A DNA stretch of 29,731 bases, taken from an uncultured Bacilli bacterium (lineage in GTDB: Bacteria > Bacillota_I > Bacilli_A > RF39 > UBA660). The notes below the pieces were generated by a model, which saw only the letters and a list, made by a program, of their open reading frames with translations, did no database searches and was not told where the DNA came from. A program made the translations under genes and the position numbers. Below are positions 16,466 through 24,130 of this stretch, one piece after another. The DNA lies in contig CAKOXU010000010.1 in assembly GCA_934130235.1 (NCBI GenBank), positions 1 to 29,731 on the forward strand, read 5' to 3'. Positions within the stretch are counted from its first letter, which is position 1, and every line of letters begins with the position of its first letter.

Positions 16466-19255
16466 TTAATTATTGGTGGGTTCTTCAGGCTCAGTAGGAT
16501 CTACATCTGGATTTTCAGGTTCAGTAGGTTCTACTGGTTCAGGAATAATAGGATCCTTAACAAAGCTTGCAGAAACCTTAGTAGTAACACCATCGGAAGC
16601 ATTTCCATTATATTTAGAATATGATGTTTTTACTACGAAAGTATATTCACCATTTTCTTCAGGTATATATTCATATTTAGTATTAGTAGTAAAATCTAAT
16701 AATTTTAATCCACTTTCATCCTTTATATATATACTATAACCAAATGTACCAAAATTAGAATTAATATAATTTAATCTGCTTGCTACAAAAGAATTTAAAT
16801 ATGAATTATTATCGAAGATTTTTTTAAACATTTCAGTTAAATAAGCTTGTGTATTTATTTTTGGAACATCTACACCTTTCCAAGATAGAACGATTCTATC
16901 GCTTGTAGTAGTAGATGTTAAATTACTTACATTACTTAGTTTTGCGAATCTCTCTGAAACTGTACTAGGTTCATAACCTTTTATAAATAATTCAGTTTGT
17001 CTTAAACCAGCAGGTGTATATTGACTAGGTAAGCAAGGCTCAGCACATTCTGATTCTACCTCTATTGAAACGACTCCACTAGGCTTAGTAAAGTATGCTC
17101 CGTTAGTAAATGCTTTTTTAGCTACAGCATTAAATAATCTATTATGTTGACCACTACTTAATATGTTATGGTGTTCTCTTGTTGCTGGATCATATCCATA
17201 CCAAACTCCAATAGCATATTCTGTATTATATCCAATTGTCCATAAATCGTTAACGGAGTTAGAAGGTAAATTTTTAGCTCTCATTGTTTTTTCGTCGAAG
17301 TTAGTAGTTCCTGTTTTAGCCGCATATCTTATTCCATTGATATTAGACCATCCACCAAGAGCTCTAGTAGAAGTAGTAACTAACATATCACTTATCATAT
17401 ATGCAGTTTCTTCACTCATTGCTTTATTCTTTTCAATTTTATTAACGTATTTTTTATTGTCTTTTTCTATTACTAATTCAGTAAATGTATAAGGCTTGAT
17501 ATAAGTACCACCATTAGCAAATGCCGCATAAGCAGCAGCCATTGAAAGAGGGGATTCACCATTATAACCACCAATAGCATGTGCCTCATGAAGAGTAGTA
17601 GCCTTTATTGCATCTTTTACATCTTTACTGTCTTTTTTATTTATACATTTTTTATTTTCTAATTGATATCCCTTTTCACAAGAATATATCTCAGGACTAA
17701 GACCTAATCCCTCAACAAATTTAATTATATTTTGTTTATTATTTCTCTTAAATGTTTTAAGTGCAGGAATATTTCTTGAACCAGCAAGTGCTGTTCTTAT
17801 TGATTCATATCCTTCATAACTATTATTCCAGTTATTAATTTTAGTTCCATCAGAATAAGTTATAGCTTCATCTGGCATAGGCTGATATGTACTCCAGTGT
17901 AAATATTCAATAGCTGGACCATAATCATATAAAGGTTTAGCTGTTGAACCAATTTGATTCTTTATTTCAGTAGCATAATTTAATGTATCAATAGCATCAA
18001 TATTTCTACCACCACCGATAGCAGCAACTCCACCAGTTTTAACGTTTGTAATAGCAACTCCTGCTTTTACTTCGTCATTTTCCCATTTATAAGTTTCACC
18101 ATTCATTATATTTGTTACATGATCTTGAAGATCTTTATCCATAGTACTATAAATAGTCATAGCAGTCGTGTATGGATTTAAACCAGTTTTTTCTTCTATT
18201 TCGTCAACAAGCGTATCAATAAAAGATTGATATTTACTTACACCAGAAATAGATGTATCAGAGCTTTTTCTATCAATAACAATTTTATCAATTGTAAGTT
18301 TTAAAGCAGCATTATATTCTTCTTTATCAATATAACCGTGTCTTAACATTAATTTTAAAACATTCTTTCTTCTCGCTTCAGCACGAGTTCTACCACCATT
18401 TTCACTAGTATCATAAACATTATATCTACTAGGTGCTTGGAATAATCCAGCAAGCATAGCTGCTTCACTTAAATTAAGATCCTTCGCACTTTTTCCAAAA
18501 TATGTTTTAGAAGCTTGTTCAACACCGTATGCTGAATTTCCTAAATAATGTGAGTTAACATAGAATTCAAATATTTGTTTTTTAGTATATTTCTTTTCTA
18601 TTTTAAACATTGAAATATATATATCAGTAAATTTTCTAAGTATACTTGCTTTAGTAGAAGTATAGTTATTTTTAGATAATTGCATTGTAAGAGTAGATGC
18701 ACCACCAGCGCTACTATTACCAGCTAATTGATAGAAAGAAGCTTTTAAAAATCTTGCCCAATCTACACCTTTGTGTTCAAAAAATCTTGAATCCTCAGTA
18801 GCTATGATAGCGTCAACCAAGTTTTCACTTACTTCATCATAAGAAATAGTAGTTCTTTGTTCAGTACCTAATTTAGCAACCTCATTTCCTTTAACATCAA
18901 GTACTACAGAGGGATCTGATTTATATAATTTATCAGGATCAAAATCGGGTGCTTTAATCATTATGTAAACAAAGAATACAATTATCATTATTATTGCTAA
19001 TATGAATAAGCACAGTAATATAAGTAAACCAATTTTTTTACCTTTCTTCATATTAAATCCTCTTTTTTTAAGTATTCTAGGTAAAAAGTAAACTCCGTTT
19101 ATAACTATAAATAAGAATATACCTAAAAATATACCAATTGCTAAAGAAGATGCAATTAATATTAATAAGCTTAAAATAGGTACTATCAAATTTAGAGGAT
19201 CTTCATTAACTTTCTTTTTAAATTCCTTTTTAATATTTTTACTCTTTTTCTTCAT
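16466..19255 (-). CDS. ponA: bifunctional class A penicillin-binding protein (PBP1)
   Basis: Polymerises and cross-links peptidoglycan at the outer face of the membrane. The 929 aa have a basic N-terminus and two to three hydrophobic segments (about 20-58 and 73-97). The GT51 transglycosylase domain shows ATEDSRFFEHKGVD, GGASTLTMQLSKN and NLSEAAMLAGLFQAPSRYN. The transpeptidase shows STAK near 437, SRN near 492 and KTGT near 648. The last 180 residues hold an FN3-like segment (LSWKGVDVP...YIPEENGEYTFVVK) and an acidic proline-rich tail (PEPVEPTEPENPDVDPTEPE). It follows recU with a one-base gap and the site AGGAAG. Most class A PBPs have a single N-terminal helix, so the extra hydrophobic part is unusual. 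Confidence 0.96.
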   Translation of the reverse strand: MKKKSKNIKKEFKKKVNEDPLNLIVPILSLLILIASSLAIGIFLGIFLFIVINGVYFLPRILKKRGFNMKKGKKIGLLILLCLFILAIIMIIVFFVYIMIKAPDFDPDKLYKSDPSVVLDVKGNEVAKLGTEQRTTISYDEVSENLVDAIIATEDSRFFEHKGVDWARFLKASFYQLAGNSSAGGASTLTMQLSKNNYTSTKASILRKFTDIYISMFKIEKKYTKKQIFEFYVNSHYLGNSAYGVEQASKTYFGKSAKDLNLSEAAMLAGLFQAPSRYNVYDTSENGGRTRAEARRKNVLKLMLRHGYIDKEEYNAALKLTIDKIVIDRKSSDTSISGVSKYQSFIDTLVDEIEEKTGLNPYTTAMTIYSTMDKDLQDHVTNIMNGETYKWENDEVKAGVAITNVKTGGVAAIGGGRNIDAIDTLNYATEIKNQIGSTAKPLYDYGPAIEYLHWSTYQPMPDEAITYSDGTKINNWNNSYEGYESIRTALAGSRNIPALKTFKRNNKQNIIKFVEGLGLSPEIYSCEKGYQLENKKCINKKDSKDVKDAIKATTLHEAHAIGGYNGESPLSMAAAYAAFANGGTYIKPYTFTELVIEKDNKKYVNKIEKNKAMSEETAYMISDMLVTTSTRALGGWSNINGIRYAAKTGTTNFDEKTMRAKNLPSNSVNDLWTIGYNTEYAIGVWYGYDPATREHHNILSSGQHNRLFNAVAKKAFTNGAYFTKPSGVVSIEVESECAEPCLPSQYTPAGLRQTELFIKGYEPSTVSERFAKLSNVSNLTSTTTSDRIVLSWKGVDVPKINTQAYLTEMFKKIFDNNSYLNSFVASRLNYINSNFGTFGYSIYIKDESGLKLLDFTTNTKYEYIPEENGEYTFVVKTSYSKYNGNASDGVTTKVSASFVKDPIIPEPVEPTEPENPDVDPTEPEEPTNN

Positions 19256-19256
19256 A

Positions 19257-19817
19257 TTAAAACTTCCTTTCTTTTATTATTTTAATATAGTCTAACCTTG
19301 GATTATAGCTTTCTTTAATTAAATACCCATAATTTTTAAAAAAATTAAGTGGTATTGATTTTCTTTTTTCATTATTTATAAAACTTAATAAATCCTCTAT
19401 AAATAATACATAATTTAAATTAAGTCTATTAAATCTTACTATTATAAATCCAATCCCACCATGTTTATAAATTCTTTCTAAGTGCAATATTTGATGTGGA
19501 TGAATATTGCTAAGTGGAAAACTAGTTGTACTATTTGTTTCTTTAGCTTCAAAATCAATATATTTACCATTATAAATTCCATTATAATCAGTAGTGGATG
19601 GAGTTTTAAAATGTGCTTCTTTTATAACCGCATCACATCTTGATTTATAATCTACTTTATTTATAGTAATAGGAGTAGGCTTTTTATATATAACAGCAAT
19701 ATCATTTATTAAATAATATTCATTAGAACTATTTAAATCACTTTCTAAAGTCATACCTCTATTTGAGTAAATTGTTGTTGTTTTAAAATCTTTTCTGATT
19801 TCCTTAGGATAATTCAT
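19257..19817 (-). CDS. recU: Holliday junction resolvase RecU
   Basis: Endonuclease that cleaves four-way junctions in recombinational repair and chromosome segregation. The 186 aa start NYPKEIRKDF and include YSNRGMTLESDLNSSNEYY. The nuclease core STTDYNGIYNGKYIDFEAKET carries the acidic and lysine active-site residues. FPLSNIHPHQILHLERI and GIGFIIVRF follow, all RecU hallmarks. ATG 19817 is chosen over an in-frame TTG at 19829 because GGGTGGA lies between them. It forms an operon with PBP1, as in many Firmicutes. Confidence 0.94.
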   Translation of the reverse strand: MNYPKEIRKDFKTTTIYSNRGMTLESDLNSSNEYYLINDIAVIYKKPTPITINKVDYKSRCDAVIKEAHFKTPSTTDYNGIYNGKYIDFEAKETNSTTSFPLSNIHPHQILHLERIYKHGGIGFIIVRFNRLNLNYVLFIEDLLSFINNEKRKSIPLNFFKNYGYLIKESYNPRLDYIKIIKERKF

Positions 19818-19832
19818 AATTCCACCCAACTT

Positions 19833-19861
19833 ATTATACTATAAAATGCATTTTTTTTCTA
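19833..19861 (-). promoter_or_regulatory. candidate promoter of recU-ponA
   Basis: On the minus strand, TAGAAA (19861-19856), 17 bp, then a perfect TATAAT (19838-19833), 15 bp before the recU start. The -35 is weak (4 of 6). Confidence 0.5.
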
Positions 19862-19944
19862 CCTCATTGAATATTTTTATCTAGTTTTGTCGAATTGATA
19901 GAAAAAAGTGTAAAGGCATGATAATATTGACTTGAGGTGATTAA

Positions 19945-20344
19945 ATGAGAAGCTCTCATATAGAAAATGTATTCAATAGTATGATTAGTGATATAACTTA
20001 TTTAAAACTTGCATATTATTCAAATAAAACTAAGGATAAAAATAGATTATTATAAAAAGCATATTATTGATATATTTATTGTAGGTTATTTATGGGTTGT
20101 TATACATATAATGAATGTGCTGTTATGTAGAGAATGATAGTATAGTAAAGACACATATAACAGATAAGAATGGCAGTAATAATAGTAAGGTATAAGCGGC
20201 AAAAAATAATATAGAATTAAACTATAAAAATGTGCAGAGTATAATAAGAACCACAATTATGATGCTTATGATGTTTTAAAGAATCGTGAAAAAATATGAA
20301 ATGGTTATAAGTCAAAATTTTTAAGTGATTATTTTGATATATAA
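19945..20344 (+). pseudogene. probable decayed small gene between recU and gpsB
   Basis: This fills the 600-base gap that has no intact large gene. A good site, GAGGTGA (19934-19940), precedes ATG 19945, which opens a 36-codon frame (starts MRSSHIENVFNSMISD) ending at TAA 20053-20055. Reading on through stops and two frame changes gives protein-like pieces: MGCYTYNECAVM, then ENDSIVKTHITDKNGSNN, AAKNNIELNYKN, and finally EYNKNHNYDAYDVLKNREKI, stop, NGYKSKFLSDYFDI. The final frame ends at TAA 20342-20344, directly before a terminator hairpin, as a real gene would. A possible promoter lies upstream (TTGATA 19895, GATAAT 19920, spacing 19). Family not recognised. The alternative is a short functional 36-aa ORF followed by noncoding DNA. 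Confidence 0.45.
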
Positions 20345-20347
20345 TTG

Positions 20348-20371
20348 AGAGTACTAAAGTACTCTTTTCTT
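20348..20371 (+). terminator. terminator after the decayed gene
   Basis: AGAGTACT (20348-20355) and AGTACTCT (20358-20365) form a stem (effective loop TAAA), followed by TTTTCTTT. It lies just ahead of the gpsB -35 box. Confidence 0.75.
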
Positions 20372-20373
20372 TG

Positions 20374-20402
20374 TTGACAAATATATAAAAAAAATATATA
20401 AT
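20374..20402 (+). promoter_or_regulatory. promoter of gpsB-rnpB
   Basis: Consensus TTGACA (20374-20379), 17 bp, consensus TATAAT (20397-20402): the strongest promoter seen in the window, fitting a transcript that may also carry RNase P RNA. Confidence 0.88.
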
Positions 20403-20429
20403 TAGTATGGAATAAGTTGAGGTGATTAT

Positions 20430-20753
20430 ATGTATCAAGATCGTGTGGTTTTGACTAGTCGTGATATATTAGAAAAGGAATTTAAGATTGACACTAGAGG
20501 ATATCGTCCTCAAGAAGTAGATTCATTTTTGGATACTGTCATAAAGGATTATGACGAAATGAATTCTATGATAAGAGAACTTGAAAGAGATAAAAAGCAA
20601 TTAATCGAAGATAATATTGCACTAAAACAAGAAGTTAGGAATTTAAAGACTAAATTAGAAATATTGGCTGAATCAGAGGGTAGTAATACTACTAATGCTG
20701 ATGTATTAAGAAGGATTTCTAAGTTAGAAAAAATTATATATGGAAAAGAATAG
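20430..20753 (+). CDS. gpsB: cell division regulator GpsB (DivIVA family)
   Basis: Small cytoplasmic coiled-coil adaptor that links class A PBPs, the PASTA kinase system and the divisome. The 107 aa have the DivIVA-type membrane/PBP-binding N-domain (DILEKEFKIDTRGYRPQEVDSFLD) and a coiled coil (about 35-75). A short linker and the conserved GpsB trimerising tail (ADVLRRISKLEKIIYGKE) follow. The length and tail separate it from full DivIVA. The site GAGGTGAT precedes the start. Placement directly before rnpB is the same as in Bacillus. Its known partners, a class A PBP and a PASTA kinase, are both encoded in this window. Confidence 0.94.
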   Translation: MYQDRVVLTSRDILEKEFKIDTRGYRPQEVDSFLDTVIKDYDEMNSMIRELERDKKQLIEDNIALKQEVRNLKTKLEILAESEGSNTTNADVLRRISKLEKIIYGKE

Positions 20754-21092
20754 TATTTTAGACAAACGCTGCACTTGTGTGTAGAGGAAAGTCCATGCTC
20801 GCACTATCTGCGATGATAGTAGTGTTCACGCTAAGGGAAAAAATAACCTTAGGTAGTTTTACTAACGGCTCTGAAATAACCTAAGCTTATGTATGGTTAG
20901 ATTAAGTGTAAAAGTGCCAAAGAGACGAGTAATTCAGAAATGAAAGAAGTGGAACGTGGTAAACCCCGTGAGCGAGAAACCCAAATTTTGGTAGGGGAAC
21001 TTTGATAGAGAAATGAATCGATTCAAGGACCGAGAGGTAGATAAATGTTTGTCACTCATTATGAGTACAGAACATGGCTTATTAAATATTAT
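20751..21092 (+). ncRNA. rnpB: RNase P RNA (bacterial type B)
   Basis: Catalytic RNA that trims the 5' ends of pre-tRNAs. Conserved elements appear in order: GAGGAAAGTCCATGCTC (20784-20800, CR-I), AAAGTGCC, GTGGAACG(T)GGTAAACCCC, GAGCGAGAAACCCAAATTTT (CR-IV region, 20970 on) and ACAGAACATGGCTTA (CR-V, 21067-21081). This matches the Bacillus-like type B RNA. P1 can be drawn from 20751-20758 with 21084-21091 (one G-U pair), followed by a T run to 21098. The exact ends are inferred. No separate promoter is seen, so it is probably cut from the gpsB transcript. Confidence 0.95.
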
Positions 21093-21119
21093 TTTTTTAA
21101 TACATAAAAAAGGAGTCTT

Positions 21120-21626
21120 ATGAAAGAAATTGGAGAAAAATTAAAAAACGCAAGAGAGAATATGGGGATATCCATAGAAGAAGCAGCAGAAGATTTAAAA
21201 ATTAGATCTACTCAACTTGAATGCATAGAAGAGGGTAGTACTGAGTCTTTTAAGGATGTATTTTATTTAAAGATGTTTATCAAGAATTATGCTAAATACT
21301 TAGGATTAGATTATGATGAAATGGTAGAGGAGTTTAATGAGTATTTATTTGATTTTACTTCTAAAATATCTATAGAAGATATAAAGAAAGCTGAAAAAGT
21401 ACAAAAAGAAAAAGAGAACAATGTTAAGGCTGTTAAAATTAGTTCTCCTTATACTACTTATAAACAGACTGAAACTAAAATACCAAAGTTTTTAATAATA
21501 GGTGGTATTGTACTTCTTGTAGTAATAATAATATATATAGTTGTTTTATTAATTACTTCTAATGATAAAGAGGTATCAAATACAATAGTATTAAATGAAA
21601 GGGGAATTTTAAGTGAACTTACCTAA
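21120..21626 (+). CDS. RodZ-like helix-turn-helix membrane protein
   Basis: The 168 aa have an N-terminal Xre/HTH_25-type domain (about 1-70; IGEKLKNARENMGISIEEAAEDLKIRSTQLECIEEG). A charged linker and one strong transmembrane helix (about 122-146, IIGGIVLLVVIIIYIVVLLI) follow, with a short outer tail. This is the RodZ/YmfM plan, linked to MreB and cell shape in other bacteria, but the extracellular DUF4115 domain is missing, so the protein is short. The ribosome binding site is AAGGAG (21110-21115). It overlaps pgsA by 14 bases; a rodZ-like gene before pgsA is a conserved order in Firmicutes. It may be read from the gpsB promoter through rnpB; no closer promoter is visible. Confidence 0.8.
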   Translation: MKEIGEKLKNARENMGISIEEAAEDLKIRSTQLECIEEGSTESFKDVFYLKMFIKNYAKYLGLDYDEMVEEFNEYLFDFTSKISIEDIKKAEKVQKEKENNVKAVKISSPYTTYKQTETKIPKFLIIGGIVLLVVIIIYIVVLLITSNDKEVSNTIVLNERGILSELT

Positions 21627-22215
21627 TAAACTTACTGTTAGTAGAATTATAATGGCTATATTAATTATAATTATATTACTTGGTGGTGATTCTATTGCTC
21701 AGTTGTTTGGTGCAGAAATACCAAAAATATTTGTAAATGAAAAAATAGTTGTTGATTTGAAATATATAATAGCTGGAGTTTTATTTATAATAGCTTCTAT
21801 TACTGATTTTTTGGATGGTTATATAGCTAGAAAATATAATTTGATTACTGATTTCGGAAAATTAATGGATGCTATTGCAGATAAGGTTTTAGTTAATTCT
21901 GTATTAATAATATTGTCAGCTCAAGGATTTATTCATCCTATTATACCTGTTATAATTATTATGAGAGATACTGTTGTTAATTCAATTAAGATGGTTGCTG
22001 CTTCGAAAGGCAAAGTAGTTGCTGCAATTAAATCTGGAAAAGTAAAGACTGCTTGTTTAATGGTAGGAATTGTTTTAACGCTTTTTTATAATTTGCCATT
22101 TGAACTTTATAATATATATGTTGCTAAGGTATTGTTGTTTGTCGCAACTGTTATGTCTATAATATCTGGTATACAATATTATAATTTAAATAAGCATTTA
22201 ATTAATGAAAAATAG
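21613..22215 (+). CDS. pgsA: CDP-diacylglycerol--glycerol-3-phosphate 3-phosphatidyltransferase
   Basis: Membrane enzyme that makes phosphatidylglycerophosphate, the first step to phosphatidylglycerol. The 200 aa start NLPNKLTVSRIIMA. They contain the full CDP-alcohol phosphotransferase signature D-x2-D-G-x2-A-R-x8-G-x3-D-x3-D (DFLDGYIARKYNLITDFG then KLMDAIAD). Several hydrophobic helices follow. GTG is the start codon, with AAAGGGGA (21598-21604) upstream inside the rodZ-like gene, so the two are coupled. A terminator begins in its stop codon. Confidence 0.95.
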   Translation: MNLPNKLTVSRIIMAILIIIILLGGDSIAQLFGAEIPKIFVNEKIVVDLKYIIAGVLFIIASITDFLDGYIARKYNLITDFGKLMDAIADKVLVNSVLIILSAQGFIHPIIPVIIIMRDTVVNSIKMVAASKGKVVAAIKSGKVKTACLMVGIVLTLFYNLPFELYNIYVAKVLLFVATVMSIISGIQYYNLNKHLINEK

Positions 22216-22239
22216 GATTGTTATCAATTCTTTTTTTTT
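22213..22239 (+). terminator. pgsA terminator
   Basis: GGATTG (22215-22220) pairs with CAATTC (22225-22230, one G-U) around loop TTAT, followed by nine T. Confidence 0.8.
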
Positions 22240-22248
22240 GAATATAAT
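22218..22248 (+). promoter_or_regulatory. candidate promoter of the amidotransferase-murF pair
   Basis: TATAAT at 22243-22248, 14 bp before the ATG at 22263. A weak TTGTTA at 22218-22223 is 19 bp away and lies within the terminator stem. Confidence 0.4.
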
Positions 22249-22262
22249 TAATTGGTGATGAT

Positions 22263-22841
22263 ATGAAAATAGGCATAATTATGCATAATACTTATCTTAA
22301 ATCTTCAAGACAAATAGATTATTTATATACAAATATATATAACAAGTTAAGAAGAAAAGATGTGTTAGTATTTGGTATTAAACTTGATTCTAATTATGAG
22401 GAGTTAATTGATGATTTTGATGGTATCATATTTGAGGGAGGAGATATTCATGAAAAGTATGAGCTTTTAGCGCTCAAGTATTGTTATGACAATGACATTC
22501 CAACATTGGGTATATGTTTGGGCATGCAACTTATGGGTATAATGCTAGGCGGATATGAAGAAGAAGTGTTAAATCATAGTAATATTAATCATGATATTAT
22601 TATTAATGATTCAAGTATTTTAAAACAAATTTATAATAAAAAAATAATAAATGTTAATAGTAGGCATAATTATGTTATTAAAGGTGTAGATAGGTATGTA
22701 TCTGCTAAGGATTTATATGGTAATATTGAAGCAATAGAGGATGGATGCAAGAAATTTTTCTTAGGAGTACAATTTCACCCTGAGGATATGGATCCATTAA
22801 TTTTTGATTATTTTATAGAGGTGTTAAATGAGAATAAGTGA
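22263..22841 (+). CDS. class I glutamine amidotransferase-like protein (peptidase C26/PuuD-like)
   Basis: The 192 aa have the class I GATase fold. GIIFEGGDI is followed by the nucleophile elbow GICLGMQLMG (Cys about 85), and the His-Glu of the triad lies in VQFHPEDMD (His about 171). The family includes gamma-glutamyl-GABA hydrolases and amidotransferase subunits that hydrolyse glutamine for a partner. The protein is shorter than typical PuuD (about 250 aa). It overlaps murF by 14 bases, so it is co-translated with a Mur ligase. That makes a role in wall-precursor amidation or gamma-glutamyl bond cleavage plausible, but this is inference. It is not the GatD/MurT pair, because the partner here is an ordinary MurF. 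The ribosome binding site is TTGGTGATG. Confidence 0.75.
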   Translation: MKIGIIMHNTYLKSSRQIDYLYTNIYNKLRRKDVLVFGIKLDSNYEELIDDFDGIIFEGGDIHEKYELLALKYCYDNDIPTLGICLGMQLMGIMLGGYEEEVLNHSNINHDIIINDSSILKQIYNKKIINVNSRHNYVIKGVDRYVSAKDLYGNIEAIEDGCKKFFLGVQFHPEDMDPLIFDYFIEVLNENK

Positions 22842-24105
22842 TATTTTATATTTATTAGGTAAAAGCAATGATATACCTGATAAGTATATTAAGTCTTTTA
22901 AATTAGATTCTAGAAGTATTACTACTGGTGATGTTTTTATTGATGTAAGTGGTAATATTGATTATATTATTGATAGTATAAATAATGGAGCAATGCTTGT
23001 AATAAGCACTATAAAGTATGATAATAATATATGTATATGTGTTGACGATATTAGTTATGCTCTTCAAATACTTGTAAATTCTTGGGTATCATATGTAAAT
23101 ATACCTATAATAGCTGTAACTGGTAGTTGTGGTAAAACTACAACTAAGGAGTTAATATACGATGTATTAAGTACAAAGTATAAGGTACTTAAAAATAAAG
23201 ATAATTATAATAATATATTTGGTTTATCTAAGACTTTGTTTGAGCTGAATAAAAGTTATGATGTATGCGTAGTAGAGCTTGGAATGAATCATAGAGGTGA
23301 AATTAATATTTTATCTCGTATGTGTAATCCAGATATAGGTATTATAACTAATATAGGTAGTTCGCATATAGGTAATTTAAATGGCAAAAAGAATATATTT
23401 ATATCTAAATGTGAAATATTAAATGGTATGAAAGATTCTTTACTTTTAATTAATGGTGATGATAGGTATTTAAATAAAGTAAAGTATTGTAATACTATAA
23501 AAGTTGGATTAAAAAGACGTAATCATTTTAAATGTACCAATTTAAGAATAGAAGATGGATATCTTTATTTTAATGTAGAAGATGCTATATATAAATTTTG
23601 TATACCTAATAAAAAATATATCTATAGTTTGCTTATGAGTATTTATATAGGACTTTTATATAATATAGATGAAAGAGATATGAAAAATGTATTTTTAAAT
23701 TATAAAGCTATTAAAGGCAGATGTAGTATTAACTATGTTGATAATTATATATTAATAGATGATACTTATAATGCTTCTTTAGAATCTATACTTTCTGGTT
23801 TAAACATGGTTAATACATACAATAAAGAAAGTATTATAGTTTTAGGTGATATTAAAGAAATAGATGGTTATGAGAAAAAAATATATAAAAAGTTGAATAA
23901 GGCACTAAAACGTTTTGATAATGTAATATTATTTGGAGAGTGTAGTAAGTATTTAAAAGGGTATAAAGCATTTAATAATTTGGATGATTTATATTCATAT
24001 ATATATAATTTGGATAAGAATAATAAAGTTTTATATTTAAAAGCTAGTAGAAAGATGAATTTAGATTATGTAGTAGATAAATTGTTGATTAATAACTCAA
24101 AATAA
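22828..24105 (+). CDS. murF: UDP-N-acetylmuramoyl-tripeptide--D-alanyl-D-alanine ligase
   Basis: ATP-dependent ligase that adds D-Ala-D-Ala to the UDP-MurNAc-tripeptide, the last cytoplasmic step of pentapeptide synthesis. The 425 aa have the MurF N-domain (SFKLDSRSITTGDVFIDVSG) and P-loop GSCGKTTTKE near residue 98. KDNYNNIFGL follows (most MurF read NNxIGxP-like). LGMNHRGEI, TNIGSSHIGNL and DDTYNASLESI complete the central and C-terminal domains. The start follows AGAGGTGTTAA within the preceding gene. The promoter for tgt lies inside its final codons. Confidence 0.93.
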   Translation: MRISDILYLLGKSNDIPDKYIKSFKLDSRSITTGDVFIDVSGNIDYIIDSINNGAMLVISTIKYDNNICICVDDISYALQILVNSWVSYVNIPIIAVTGSCGKTTTKELIYDVLSTKYKVLKNKDNYNNIFGLSKTLFELNKSYDVCVVELGMNHRGEINILSRMCNPDIGIITNIGSSHIGNLNGKKNIFISKCEILNGMKDSLLLINGDDRYLNKVKYCNTIKVGLKRRNHFKCTNLRIEDGYLYFNVEDAIYKFCIPNKKYIYSLLMSIYIGLLYNIDERDMKNVFLNYKAIKGRCSINYVDNYILIDDTYNASLESILSGLNMVNTYNKESIIVLGDIKEIDGYEKKIYKKLNKALKRFDNVILFGECSKYLKGYKAFNNLDDLYSYIYNLDKNNKVLYLKASRKMNLDYVVDKLLINNSK

Positions 24106-24113
24106 TATATAAT
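24085..24113 (+). promoter_or_regulatory. promoter of tgt, inside the murF 3' end
   Basis: TTGATT (24085-24090), 17 bp, TATAAT (24108-24113), 17 bp before the tgt ATG. The -35 lies in murF coding sequence, so tgt can be transcribed independently. No terminator separates murF from tgt. Confidence 0.75.
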
Positions 24114-24130
24114 TGTTTTGGGTGTGGTTT

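Noticed and set aside
16473..17492. Plus-strand frames opposite PBP1
   Set aside because: They are antisense shadows of the Pro-rich tail and transpeptidase domain of PBP1, whose motifs are intact on the minus strand.
19945..20344. TGA as a tryptophan codon (Mycoplasma code), which would repair part of the decayed gene
   Set aside because: The VWA gene, rpe, nth and tgt all end in TGA at the right family length, and TGG is used for Trp throughout. The region also has TAA and TAG stops.
20217..20438. Minus-strand 73-codon frame before gpsB
   Set aside because: Low-complexity His/Ile-rich translation, no ribosome binding site, and it spans the gpsB promoter and a terminator.
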